Shown piece after piece: positions 1-7,680 of a DNA stretch of 17,917 nucleotides. The DNA is taken from the NCBI GenBank assembly GCA_964555685.1, contig CAZKTO010000063.1:1-17917 (forward strand), given 5' to 3'. The position numbers and the translations under genes were made by a program. Below the pieces are notes generated by a model. The model had not been told where the DNA came from. It did no database searches and saw nothing but the letters and a program-made list of their open reading frames with translations. Source of the DNA: CAZKTO01 sp964555685. GTDB taxonomy: Bacteria; Chloroflexota; Dehalococcoidia; SHYB01. Numbering within the stretch: position 1 is the first letter of the stretch; every line of letters begins with the position of its first letter.

Positions 1-1111
1 GCGGCCGCGACGCGGGCGCGCCCCCAGCGTCGGCGGGCACAGGCGCCGTGACCGCCTCCACCAACGCCAGCTCGAGGGGCAGCGCCGACGCGCCGCCCTT
101 CATATCGACCTGGCCAAAGGCCCGCACCGCCCGCACGATGCGCTCCATGGGCAGCGGGCCCGCCGCCTGGCGCAGCTCCTCCCGCTCCTCGGCGGGGAGC
201 TCCAGTGAATCGGTGGCGCCCGCCTTGGTCAGCATCAGGCCCCGCAGGTACTCCATGAGCGTCCGGTGGAACTGGAGCATGTCCAGGCCCTGGCCCGCCG
301 CCTCGCCGATAGCCCCAATGCCGGCGCCGGCGTCGCCGCCCAGCGCCGCCCGGGCCAGCGCCCGCGCCTGGGCCTCGCCGCCGATGCCCAGCATGCCCTT
401 GATGGCCCCGAGCTCGATCTTGGGGCCGTGGCTCACGACGGCCTGTTCGAGGAGATTCACGGCGTCGCGCAGGCTGCCGCCGGCGCTCCGCGCGATCAGC
501 GCCAGCGCCTCGGGTGAGGCCTCGAATCCCTCCTCTTTCGCGATGCGCGCCAGCCGGTCGACGACGGCTCCGAGGGGGATCCGCCGGAGGTCGAAGCGCT
601 GGCACCGGGAGATGATGGTGGCGGGGAGCTTGTGGGACTCCGTGGTGGCAAGGACAAAGATGGCGTGGGGCGGAGGCTCCTCCAACGTCTTGAGGAGAGC
701 GGGGAAGGCGTCCTTCGTCAGCATGTGGACCTCGTCGATGATATAGACCTTGTACCGGGCCTCGTTGGGGGCGAAGTTGACCTTCTCCCGCAGGCTCCGG
801 ATCTCGTCGATGCCGCGATTGCTGGCGGCGTCGATCTCGATGAGGTCGAAGGCGTGCCCCTGGGCGACGGCGGCGCAGAAGCCGCACCGGTCGCAGGGCT
901 CGCCCTTCCCGTTCTCGCGGCAGTTGACGGCCTTGGCCAGGATGCGCCCCAGGCTGGTCTTGCCGGTGCCGCGGGGGCCGCAGAAAAGGTACGCGTGCGC
1001 CACCCGTCCGGTGGCCAGCGCGTTCAGGAGCGTCTGGGTGACGTGCTCCTGGCCGGCCACGTCTGCGAAACGCTGCGGCCGCCACTTGCGGTAGAGGACG
1101 GGAGTGCTCAT
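1..1111 (-). CDS. dnaX: DNA polymerase III subunit gamma/tau (3' end outside window)
   Basis: Clamp-loader ATPase of the replicative DNA polymerase; it loads the beta sliding clamp in the cytoplasm. 370 codons are visible and the reading frame runs off the left edge, so the C-terminal tau region is missing. Translating the minus strand from ATG at 1111 gives MSTPVLYRKWRPQRF, the usual DnaX opening. Walker A GPRGTGKT is at residues 45-52. Four zinc cysteines follow (C64, C73, C76, C79), then Walker B IIDEVH near 124-129 and the SRC arginine-finger motif at 168-170. The end of domain III is reached near the window edge, where an Ala/Pro-rich linker begins. It starts 33 bp after the ybeY stop in the same direction, so it is probably the last visible gene of a BKACE-ybeY-dnaX operon. 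Identification is secure; only the gamma versus tau form cannot be judged. Confidence 0.97.
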   Translation of the reverse strand, partial: MSTPVLYRKWRPQRFADVAGQEHVTQTLLNALATGRVAHAYLFCGPRGTGKTSLGRILAKAVNCRENGKGEPCDRCGFCAAVAQGHAFDLIEIDAASNRGIDEIRSLREKVNFAPNEARYKVYIIDEVHMLTKDAFPALLKTLEEPPPHAIFVLATTESHKLPATIISRCQRFDLRRIPLGAVVDRLARIAKEEGFEASPEALALIARSAGGSLRDAVNLLEQAVVSHGPKIELGAIKGMLGIGGEAQARALARAALGGDAGAGIGAIGEAAGQGLDMLQFHRTLMEYLRGLMLTKAGATDSLELPAEEREELRQAAGPLPMERIVRAVRAFGQVDMKGGASALPLELALVEAVTAPVPADAGGAPASRP

Positions 1112-1144
1112 GATCGGGCGACGCGACGGGAGGGCGGGACCCGG

Positions 1145-1615
1145 TCAGTCCCGCGTGATGCCGAGGGAGCTCAAGACGGCCTCTTGCTGGGCGATCATGC
1201 GGGCCTCCTCCTCCGGCTCCCGGTGGTCGTAGCCCAAGAGATGCAGGACGCCATGGGTCACGAGGAAAGCTACTTCCCGCTCGATGGGATGGCCGTAGTC
1301 GCCGGCCTGCCGCGCGGCCTGCGGATATGATACCACCACTTGCCCCAGGCTCGGAGGCCCGCCCGGCTCACCGGGGAAGGCCACCTCCGACTCGCCGAGC
1401 CCGAAGGAGAGGACGTCGGTCGTGCGGTCGGTCCCGCGGTACTCGCGATTCAGGCGGCGCACCTCCGCGTCGCCGGTCAGCAGCACGTCCACCTCGGCTG
1501 GCTGAGCGGCGCCGCTGGCCCCGAGCGCCCGCGCGACGACGCGCCGCACCCACGCCGCCCGGATGCCGCAGCGTAGCGACCGGTCGATCTGCACCTCGAT
1601 GCGGTGGCGCGGCAT
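1145..1615 (-). CDS. ybeY: endoribonuclease YbeY (16S rRNA maturation factor)
   Basis: A 156-residue UPF0054-family metalloprotein involved in 16S rRNA 3'-end maturation and ribosome quality control. The signature HGVLHLLGYDH is at residues 121-131, with metal-binding H121, H125 and H131 all present. The upstream RxxNxxxRGxDxxTDVLSF block (residues 54-71) is also typical. The frame stays open upstream to 2005, but I chose ATG 1615 because the protein then has the normal YbeY length and starts with the expected beta-strand (MPRHRIEVQI); the longer form would overlap the BKACE gene. No strong Shine-Dalgarno is visible. It lies 23 bp downstream of the BKACE stop and 33 bp upstream of dnaX, all on the minus strand, which suggests cotranscription. 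Confidence 0.95.
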   Translation of the reverse strand: MPRHRIEVQIDRSLRCGIRAAWVRRVVARALGASGAAQPAEVDVLLTGDAEVRRLNREYRGTDRTTDVLSFGLGESEVAFPGEPGGPPSLGQVVVSYPQAARQAGDYGHPIEREVAFLVTHGVLHLLGYDHREPEEEARMIAQQEAVLSSLGITRD

Positions 1616-1638
1616 CGCTTCGGGCCGGGGCCGCCGGC

Positions 1639-2574
1639 CTACCGCCGTCCCTCCTTGGCGGCGTCGATCCCCAGGAGCTCGCGGGCCTCGCCGGGCGTGG
1701 CCGGCTCCCGCCCCATGGCGCGGGCTACCGTCACCGCTCGCTCCACCAGATGCGCGTTCGCCGGGGCGCCCTGCTCGGCGTAGGAGTAGTCGCCGATGCC
1801 GACGCGCACGTGGCCCCCCAGCGCCAGGGCGAGGGCGGCGAGCGGGAGCTGGTCGCTGCCGGTGGATACGGGCATCCAGCACGTCCGCCACTGGGGAAGG
1901 ATGTCCTTCAGCCGGTCCAAGAGGAATAGGAGCGTCTTGGGGGCGGCGTTGCCATGGGCAAGGAACAGCTTCACCAGGAGGGGCGCCGGGCCCGCCAGTC
2001 CCCAATCGACCACCGTGCCCAGGTTGAGGATGTGCATGGAGTCGAAGACCGCGAAGCTGGGTTTGAGGCCGTGCTTCTGACAGAACGACGCCAGCCAGCG
2101 GTGGTCAGCGCCGGTGTTGAGCTGAACGCCCGTCGTCGGTATCCACTGGCCGCTCCGCGCATCCCAGCGGGCGTTCCGGTCGATGGCCGAGCCGAGATCG
2201 ATGGGTCCGATCTCGAACTTGACGCCGGCCGAGAGCCCGGCGATGAAGTGCCGGTAGCGGTCCTGGGCTGACGTATTGACGTCGTAGTAGTCGAGGACGC
2301 GCACGTGGGTCGCGTACGTGGGGTAGGCGATAAGCGGCGTCGACTCCGTGATGAGCCGCTGGGCCTCGATGTTTACCTCCGGGTCGTTGGACCGGGGCGC
2401 GCCGGTAGCCGGGTCCCGGCCGTGGTAGTGGACCACGGAGGCCCCCGCGTCGTAGCAGGCGCGGGCGTCGCGGGCTATCTCGGCGGGGCTATAGGGGACG
2501 TTGGGGTTGGCCGTCCGCATCTGGCCCTCGTTGAGCCCCACCTCGATCATGACCTTGTCTTGAAGTCCAGCCAT
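1639..2574 (-). CDS. BKACE family (DUF849) beta-keto acid cleavage enzyme, atypical metal site
   Basis: A 311-residue TIM-barrel protein of the BKACE family, whose founder (Kce) condenses 3-keto-5-aminohexanoate with acetyl-CoA in lysine fermentation. Other members act on other beta-keto acids, so the substrate is unknown here. Visible family features are the N-terminal strand with GLNEG, the block DAGASVVHYHGRDP with the metal histidines H49 and H51, and the C-terminal GGHVRVGIGD. In characterised Kce the last motif reads RxGxED, where Arg226 and Asp231 are catalytic and Glu230 binds zinc. Here R257 and D262 are kept but the Glu position is G261. ATG 2574 is preceded by AGGAAGG at a good distance. 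It heads the minus-strand cluster with ybeY and dnaX, an unexpected pairing of a catabolic enzyme with housekeeping genes. The family call is strong; activity is uncertain. Confidence 0.9.
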   Translation of the reverse strand: MAGLQDKVMIEVGLNEGQMRTANPNVPYSPAEIARDARACYDAGASVVHYHGRDPATGAPRSNDPEVNIEAQRLITESTPLIAYPTYATHVRVLDYYDVNTSAQDRYRHFIAGLSAGVKFEIGPIDLGSAIDRNARWDARSGQWIPTTGVQLNTGADHRWLASFCQKHGLKPSFAVFDSMHILNLGTVVDWGLAGPAPLLVKLFLAHGNAAPKTLLFLLDRLKDILPQWRTCWMPVSTGSDQLPLAALALALGGHVRVGIGDYSYAEQGAPANAHLVERAVTVARAMGREPATPGEARELLGIDAAKEGRR

Positions 2575-2683
2575 GCCGCCTTCCTTTCATCGCCAGGGTG
2601 GCCAAACTGCGCGGGCCCCCGCGTCGTACCCAGAATCACGGGCGGTTTGTCGAGCGGCCATCCAGCCGGCGCCGCAGGGCCCG

Positions 2684-2712
2684 ATTCTAGCCTTAGACCA
2701 GGCCGAGAGCAA
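2684..2712 (-). promoter_or_regulatory. candidate sigma-70-type promoter for the BKACE-ybeY-dnaX operon
   Basis: On the minus strand TTGCTC (2707-2712) and TAGAAT (2684-2689) are separated by exactly 17 bp. Transcription would start near 2677, leaving a leader of about 100 nt before ATG 2574. The -10 matches TATAAT at 5 of 6 positions; only TTG of the -35 is conserved. The same TAGAAT hexamer recurs upstream of two other genes here. It is a pattern match only. Confidence 0.4.
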
Positions 2713-2806
2713 TCCGAATGGCGCCGGCCTGGGGCGAGAGCGGTCCGAACACGCCACGGCCTCCCGCCGGACCACCCTCGATGACCGCAGCCGCAACCGC
2801 CTCAGT

Positions 2807-2815
2807 TGTTAGAAT
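2807..2815 (+). promoter_or_regulatory. candidate extended -10 (TGTTAGAAT), possibly giving a near-leaderless mRNA
   Basis: TGn followed by TAGAAT is an extended -10 pattern. It ends 10 bp before ATG 2826, so transcription would begin within a few bases of the start codon. The membrane-protein gene has no Shine-Dalgarno before ATG 2826, which fits a leaderless or near-leaderless message. There is no recognisable -35 at 17 bp. The rest of 2575-2825, between divergent genes, shows nothing else I can name. Confidence 0.35.
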
Positions 2816-2825
2816 ATCCCGCAGC

Positions 2826-5800
2826 ATGAACAGCCCGAACCGTCGCTGGCCGGCGCGCGTGAAAGAGCTCCTCGCGGCGCGCGGTCACCTCCTGGCCCTG
2901 GCCGCCGTGCTGGGCCTCGCCCTCTTCCTCCGCATCTACGGCATCCACTGGGACCAGGGCGGCCTCTACCATCCCGACGAGCGGGCCATCCTCACCCATG
3001 TCTACGACCTCAAGTTCCCCAAGGACGACCTGGGCTCCCTCTTCTCGGCCGAGAGCTCCCTCAACCCCAAGTGGTTCCCCTACGGCTCGCTGCCCCTCTA
3101 CCTCCTCAAGCTCGTGGCCTATATCGCGCCTCCGTGGTTCGAGAACCCGGACCTGGGCCGCCTGGCCACCATAGGCCGCGCCACCTCCGCCGTCTTCGAC
3201 GCGTTCACCATCCTGATCGTCTACCTGATCGGCGCGCGGCTGTTCAACCGCTGGGCCGGGCTCCTGGGCGCGGGCATCATCGCCCTCTCCGTCCTGCACA
3301 TCCAGCAGAGCCACTTCTTTGTCACGGACATCATGCTGGCCACCTGGCTCGTCGCCGCCTTCCTCTTCCTCTCGAAGGCGATGGACAGCGGCCGGGCCAA
3401 GCACTTTGCCATCGCGGGCCTCTTCTTTGGGCTCGCATTAGCGACCAAGGTCAGCGCCGCGCCCTTCGCCCTCGCCTTCGTGGCCGCCGCCGCCTCGTAC
3501 GTCTGGAAGAACGGGAGCCGCGACCCGGCCCTCCGGGGCCGGCTGGCCCACGGCGCGAAGGTCCTGGTCCTGGCGGGCGCCGTGACCCTCCTCACGTTCG
3601 CTATCGCCCAGCCCTACGGCCTCATCGACTGGGGCACGTTCTGGGGCGACGTGCGCGAGCAGAGCGAGATGGTGCGCCGCGTCCGCGACTACCCGTACAC
3701 CCGCCAGTACGCGGACACGACGCCGTACCTCTATCACGTGCGCCAGCTCACCGTCTGGGGCATGGGGCTCCCCGCGGGCCTGCTCCTTTGGGCCGGTCTC
3801 GCTGGCAGCCTTGGCCTCGCCCTCTGGAAGCGCGACCGGGCCCACATCCTGCTCCTCTCGTGGATCGTGCCGTACCTGCTCATCACCGGCCGCTTCGACG
3901 TCAAGTTCATGCGCTACATGATCCCCGTCACGCCCTTCCTGGCGCTGGCGGCGGCGGGCGCCTCCGTCCAGGCGGTGGGCTGGCTGCGGGCGCGACGCCG
4001 GACGCTTCTCCGCCCCGAGCTGGGCTATGCCGTCCTGGCCGCGGTCATGGTCCTCACGCTGCTGTACGCCGTCGCCTATGTCCGGGTCTACGCGCGGCCG
4101 CACCCGGCCGAGGCCGCCTCCGACTGGATACGGGCCCACGTCCCCGCGCAGTCGTTCATCCTCCAGGACAGCGGCTGGGAGGAGGGCTTCCGCCGCCTGG
4201 AGCCGTTCAACCAGTTCCGGATGGAGGTCTACGACGACGACACGCCGCGCAAGCGCCAGGTGATGATCGATGGCCTCGCCCGGGCCGACTACCTCCTCTT
4301 CTACAGCAACCGCCAGTACGGGACGATCCCGCGCCTGCCCAGCCGCTATCCGCTGACCTCCGCCTACTACGAGCTGCTGTTCAGCGGGCGCCTGGGCTAC
4401 GAGCTGGTCCACTGGGAGAGCTCCTACCCCAACCTGTTCGGCCTGTCGCTGGCGGACGATACCTTCGGGCGGCCGGGCCTGCCCAAGCCCCCGCCGCTCC
4501 AGGGCCGCCGGCAGACCGCCCGCTCGCTCAGTCTGGGGTACGCCGACGAGAGCTTCACCGTCTACGACCATCCGCTGGTGCTGGTCTTCCAGAAGACGGT
4601 GGCGGGCTCGCCGGCCGAGCGGCGCGCCTTCTTTGAGCGGACGCTGCCCGAGGTGAGTGGCTTCCAGTCGGACGCATCGCAGGGCTTCGGTCTGCTCCTC
4701 TCGCCGGAGGAGGCCCGCCGGCAGCAGGAGGGCGGCACCTGGTCCGATCTCTTCGACCGCGGGAGCTGGGTGAACCGAGTCCCGGCGGTGGTCTGGCTCG
4801 CCGTCGTCCAGATCGCCTTTCTCCTGGCCCTGCCGATCACCCTCACGCTCTTCCGCCGGTTGCCGGACCGGGGCTACCTCCTGGGCAAGATGCTCGCCGT
4901 CCTGCTCCTCGCCTATATCCCGTGGCTGCTGGCGAGCCTGGACTGGCTCTCCTTCTCCAGGGGTTCGGTGGCCCTGGCGCTCATCCTCATGGCCATCGCA
5001 TCCGGCGTAGTGTTGCGCCGCCGCTGGCGCGACCTGCTGGACTTCTTCAGGAGCCATAAACGGCTCATCGTCGCCTCGGAGCTGCTCTTCCTCGTGGCCT
5101 TCCTGGGGCTCTACGGCATCCGGGTGTGGAACCCGGACCTGTGGCACCCCTACCGCGGCGGCGAGAAGCCCATGGACTTCGCCTACTTCAACGCCGTCGT
5201 CCGCTCGTCCTCGATGCCGCCCTACGACCCCTGGTTCGCCGGCGGCTACCTGAACTACTACTACTTCGGCCAGTTCATGAGCGCCGCCATCACCAAGCTC
5301 ACCGGCATCATGCCGTCCATCGCCATCAACCTCGCGGTGCCGCTCTTCTTCGCTCTCGCCGCGGGCGGCGTCTTCTCCATCGTCTACAACCTGACGGCGC
5401 TGGCGAAGCGGCGGATGGAGCAGCGCCCGGCGGCGCGCGTCTCGATGCCGTCGCCCATCCTCGCGGGCGTGGTGGGCGTGGTGCTGGTGCTGGTCGCCGG
5501 GAACATGGACGGCATCGTGCAGCTCTTCCAGGGGACGGAGCGGACGCTCTCCGGCGAGCACTTCCGCGCCTTCGACTTCTGGCGCTCCAGCCGCATGATG
5601 CCCTCGGACATCCAGGGCATCACCGAGTTCCCGTACTTCACGTTTCTCTTCGCCGACCCGCACGCGCACCTCTTCGTCATCCCCCTCACGCTGCTGGCGC
5701 TGGGCCTCATGCTCGCCGTCATCCTGGAGGCCCCGACGCGTCGGGGCGGTCCGTGGCATGCGCCCGCGTCGCTCCTGCCCCTGGCCCTGCTGGGGCTGAC

Positions 5801-7199
5801 GCTGGGCGCCATCCTGGCGACCAATAGCTGGGACGTCATCACCTACGCGATCATCGGCGCGGCGGCCATCGTCATCGGCGAGTATGCGGCGCGGCGCGCC
5901 CTCTCCTGGCCCTTCGTCATCGGGAGCGTGCTCAAGGTGGCGCTGCTGGCGGGCCTGGCCGCCCTGTTCTTTCTGCCCTACCTCACCCACTACGAGGCGC
6001 CCATCGCCAAGGGCTCGGACTCGCTCCTGGGCTCGGTCCCGCTGATCGGCGGCGCCCTCAGCGCCGTCAAGAACACGTTCAACGTGAGCGACTATCAGAC
6101 GGCGCCGTGGCGGTACCTCGCCGTGCACGCCCTGTTCATCACCGTCCTCGTCTCGTTCCTGGGCTACCTGCTCTGGCGGCCCCGACTCGTCGGGGCGCTC
6201 CGGCCCGCGCCGGGGTCGGCGACGCTGGGGCTCCAGGCCGCGGCCGGCGTGCTGGGCTGGGCCCGCTTCGCCTACGTCGCGGGCGCGCTGGCCCTGGTGG
6301 CCGCGGCGGCCGCCACGGGCTACGGGACCATCGCCATGCTCACGGCGGTCCTGGCGCTCCTTCTCCCGCTGGCCGCGCGCGAGGCGGCCACACGGAGGGA
6401 GGGGATGGCCGAGCGGCTCCTGCTCTACGTCGTCATCGCCGCGCCGCTGCTTCTGGGCATCCTGGTCGATCTCTTCACCTTCACCAACGACGTGGGCCGG
6501 ATGAACACCGTCTTCAAGTTCTATCTCCAGGCCTGGGTCCTCATGGGGATTGCGACGGCCTATGCTCTGTGGCGGCTGCGGTTCGGGCGGGCGCTCGCGC
6601 CGAGGGCCCTGCGCTGGGGATGGCAGGCCTCGGTGGCGCTCCTCGCCGCCTGCGTGCTCATCTATCCCATCATGGCGACGCCGGTCCGCGCCCGCGACCG
6701 GTTCGACCCGAGCATCGGCCCCTCGGCCAACGGCATGAGCTACATGGACACGGCCGTCTACGGCGATCTCGACGGCCGGGCGGCGCTGGAGCTGCGATGG
6801 GACCGCCAGGGGATCGAGTGGCTCCAGGATAACGTGCGGGGCTCGCCGGTCATCGTCGAGGGGATCACGCCCCTCTACCGGTGGGGGAACCGCGTCTCCG
6901 TCTACACGGGGCTCCCGGCGGTCATCGGCTGGGACTGGCACCAGAAGCAGCAGCGATGGGACTACCAGTGGGCCGTGGACCAGCGCCGGCGCGAGGTGGA
7001 CGAGTTCTTCCGCACGCCCAGCGCCGGCGAGGCCCGCCGCTTCCTCGAACGCTACCACGTGCGGTACGTCTACGTGGGCCAGCTGGAGCGGGCCTACTAC
7101 CCCGCGGGCGGCCTGGCGAAGCTCGACGCGATGGTGGGCCGCGGCCTCGCGGTGGCCTACGAGAACCCGCAGGTGCGGATATATGCGGTGACGCCCTAG
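2826..7199 (+). CDS. giant membrane protein: GT39-like glycosyltransferase module fused to a YYY (DUF2298) module
   Basis: A 1457-residue polytopic membrane protein that appears to be two GT-C-like modules in tandem. The first (about 15-700) has a membrane segment, then HPDE at 49-52, the acidic first-loop motif of dolichol-phosphate-mannose/ArnT-type transferases, many membrane helices, and a soluble stretch (about 430-650). The second (about 700-1450) has the YYY signature GGYLNYYYFGQ (Y811-Y813), ADPHAHLF at 943-950 and FTNDVGRMNTVFKF at 1219-1232, all typical of the Chloroflexota/archaeal YYY family. A lipid-linked sugar transferase role is inferred from fold; donor and acceptor are unknown. 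An in-frame start at 2718 exists, but ATG 2826 fits the predicted topology and the TGTTAGAAT element. Two copies of an 18-bp palindrome lie inside it, both in predicted inter-helix loops. It is monocistronic as far as visible and ends in a repeat-rich spacer. Confidence 0.9.
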   Translation: MNSPNRRWPARVKELLAARGHLLALAAVLGLALFLRIYGIHWDQGGLYHPDERAILTHVYDLKFPKDDLGSLFSAESSLNPKWFPYGSLPLYLLKLVAYIAPPWFENPDLGRLATIGRATSAVFDAFTILIVYLIGARLFNRWAGLLGAGIIALSVLHIQQSHFFVTDIMLATWLVAAFLFLSKAMDSGRAKHFAIAGLFFGLALATKVSAAPFALAFVAAAASYVWKNGSRDPALRGRLAHGAKVLVLAGAVTLLTFAIAQPYGLIDWGTFWGDVREQSEMVRRVRDYPYTRQYADTTPYLYHVRQLTVWGMGLPAGLLLWAGLAGSLGLALWKRDRAHILLLSWIVPYLLITGRFDVKFMRYMIPVTPFLALAAAGASVQAVGWLRARRRTLLRPELGYAVLAAVMVLTLLYAVAYVRVYARPHPAEAASDWIRAHVPAQSFILQDSGWEEGFRRLEPFNQFRMEVYDDDTPRKRQVMIDGLARADYLLFYSNRQYGTIPRLPSRYPLTSAYYELLFSGRLGYELVHWESSYPNLFGLSLADDTFGRPGLPKPPPLQGRRQTARSLSLGYADESFTVYDHPLVLVFQKTVAGSPAERRAFFERTLPEVSGFQSDASQGFGLLLSPEEARRQQEGGTWSDLFDRGSWVNRVPAVVWLAVVQIAFLLALPITLTLFRRLPDRGYLLGKMLAVLLLAYIPWLLASLDWLSFSRGSVALALILMAIASGVVLRRRWRDLLDFFRSHKRLIVASELLFLVAFLGLYGIRVWNPDLWHPYRGGEKPMDFAYFNAVVRSSSMPPYDPWFAGGYLNYYYFGQFMSAAITKLTGIMPSIAINLAVPLFFALAAGGVFSIVYNLTALAKRRMEQRPAARVSMPSPILAGVVGVVLVLVAGNMDGIVQLFQGTERTLSGEHFRAFDFWRSSRMMPSDIQGITEFPYFTFLFADPHAHLFVIPLTLLALGLMLAVILEAPTRRGGPWHAPASLLPLALLGLTLGAILATNSWDVITYAIIGAAAIVIGEYAARRALSWPFVIGSVLKVALLAGLAALFFLPYLTHYEAPIAKGSDSLLGSVPLIGGALSAVKNTFNVSDYQTAPWRYLAVHALFITVLVSFLGYLLWRPRLVGALRPAPGSATLGLQAAAGVLGWARFAYVAGALALVAAAAATGYGTIAMLTAVLALLLPLAAREAATRREGMAERLLLYVVIAAPLLLGILVDLFTFTNDVGRMNTVFKFYLQAWVLMGIATAYALWRLRFGRALAPRALRWGWQASVALLAACVLIYPIMATPVRARDRFDPSIGPSANGMSYMDTAVYGDLDGRAALELRWDRQGIEWLQDNVRGSPVIVEGITPLYRWGNRVSVYTGLPAVIGWDWHQKQQRWDYQWAVDQRRREVDEFFRTPSAGEARRFLERYHVRYVYVGQLERAYYPAGGLAKLDAMVGRGLAVAYENPQVRIYAVTP
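5730..5747. repeat. dispersed palindrome GCCCCGACNNGTCGGGGC, copy 1 (inside CDS)
   Basis: A perfect 18-bp palindrome with centre GC. It is read in frame as A-P-T-R-R-G starting at residue 969 of the giant membrane protein, in the loop after a hydrophobic stretch ending AVILE. It shares the 8-bp arms of three other copies in this window (6179, 7633, 11671). Confidence 0.85.
6179..6196. repeat. dispersed palindrome, copy 2 (inside CDS, other reading phase)
   Basis: The same GCCCCGAC/GTCGGGGC arms with centre TC. It lies in the same membrane-protein gene but is read in another phase (R-P-R-L-V-G-A from residue 1118). It sits in a hydrophilic loop between two predicted membrane helices. Confidence 0.85.
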
Positions 7200-7211
7200 A
7201 ACTGGTGCAAA

Positions 7212-7240
7212 GTAGGGGCGGGTCTCAGACCCGCCCCTAC
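7212..7240. repeat. perfect 29-nt palindrome after the membrane-protein gene; possible terminator
   Basis: Arms GTAGGGGCGGGTCT and AGACCCGCCCCTAC are exact inverse complements around one central C. It begins 12 bp after the stop codon at 7199. The transcript would form a very stable stem, but no U-tract follows, so a terminator role is only possible. Palindromes of this GTAGGGGCGGG type occur as dispersed repeats in many genomes. Confidence 0.7.
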
Positions 7241-7257
7241 GATAGCCCCTACGATAG
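7234..7257 (+). repeat. tandem 12-bp repeat, two copies
   Basis: CCCCTACGATAG occurs twice head to tail (7234-7245, 7246-7257). The first copy overlaps the right arm of the 29-nt palindrome, so it looks like a partial duplication of the palindrome edge. Confidence 0.8.
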
Positions 7258-7346
7258 TGTCATTCCGAGCCGTCAGGCGAGGAATCTGGGGCGGGGAGGT
7301 CTTCCCCTCCCCAGACCCCTCGGCCGCAGACGGCCTCGGGGTGACA
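7258..7346. repeat. GTCATTCCGAG-type long hairpin repeat
   Basis: The element starts TGTCATTCCGAG and ends CTCGGGGTGACA, an imperfect inverted pair. Inside are TCTGGGG and CCCCAGA around a GC-rich loop, and a GGCCG...CGGCC stem. Starts such as GTCATTCCGAG followed by GAGGAATCT are a common dispersed intergenic repeat in draft bacterial genomes, including Chloroflexota (recollection, not searched). It encodes nothing. Confidence 0.65.
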
Positions 7347-7432
7347 GTGACTCGGCCGTTTGGCGAGTTTTGCAAGGGGTTACAGAGCCGAGCATTGATT
7401 GCTAAACCTCGTCTTCGCTGATGCCACTCGGG

Positions 7433-7540
7433 CCCTAACCCCCTGGCCCTCCTTCGGCAAGCTCAGGACAGGCTCTTCCCTAAAGAGGAAGGGGGTATCG
7501 TCCCTCTCCATTCAGGAGAGGGACAGGAGGGAGAGGGCCA
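7433..7540. repeat. composite intergenic repeat containing CTTCGGCAAGCTCAGGACAGG-type sequence
   Basis: This stretch contains CCTTCGGCAAGCTCAGGACA (7451-7470), a variant of a widely dispersed repeat often mistranslated as FDKLRTG peptides. It also contains a perfect 10-bp stem GTCCCTCTCC/GGAGAGGGAC with a 5-nt loop at 7500-7524. The CCCTCTCC...GGAGAGGG motif recurs at 10652-10673. The neighbouring 7347-7432 shows nothing I can name. Confidence 0.6.
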
Positions 7541-7606
7541 GAGCGCCAGGTAGTTTAGGAAGTTACGCAAGTCTCTCTAGACCTCTCCCCCTGTCCGCTC
7601 GCGTTG

Positions 7607-7615
7607 TGCGATACT
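7607..7615 (+). promoter_or_regulatory. candidate extended -10 for the 121-residue protein gene
   Basis: TGC followed by GATACT resembles an extended -10 (TGnTATAAT). A start near 7622 would give a leader of about 59 nt that includes the 7633-7650 palindrome before the AGGAGG ribosome site. There is no -35 match. Weak. Confidence 0.25.
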
Positions 7616-7632
7616 GTACCGCGCGCCGATTC

Positions 7633-7650
7633 GCCCCGACGAGTCGGGGC
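7633..7650. repeat. dispersed palindrome, copy 3 (between genes, in probable 5' leader)
   Basis: GCCCCGAC and GTCGGGGC around GA. It is nested in longer arms, ATTCGCC (7629-7635) and GGCGAAT (7653-7659). It lies 20 bp before the Shine-Dalgarno of the next gene, so it could form a leader hairpin. Confidence 0.85.
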
Positions 7651-7680
7651 GAGGGCGAATGCGCCACCCAGGAGGACGAT

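Noticed and set aside
1145..2005. 286-residue version of YbeY
   Set aside because: The extra N-terminal part overlaps the BKACE gene, is Arg/Pro-rich and has no homology-like pattern; ATG 1615 gives the normal family length.
2718..2825. Earlier ATG for the giant membrane protein
   Set aside because: It would add 36 Pro/Ala-rich residues before the first helix, without a ribosome site, and span the TGTTAGAAT element.
3438..7058. 1206-codon open frame on the minus strand opposite the giant membrane protein
   Set aside because: The translation is low-complexity (R/G/E/D/H-rich) with no domain pattern, as expected antisense to a GC-rich gene; the plus-strand protein has clear motifs.
7399..7680. 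N-terminal extension of the 121-residue protein from ATG 7399
   Set aside because: The extension is translated repeat sequence (PSFGKLRTG-type peptide), and the strong AGGAGG precedes GTG 7681.
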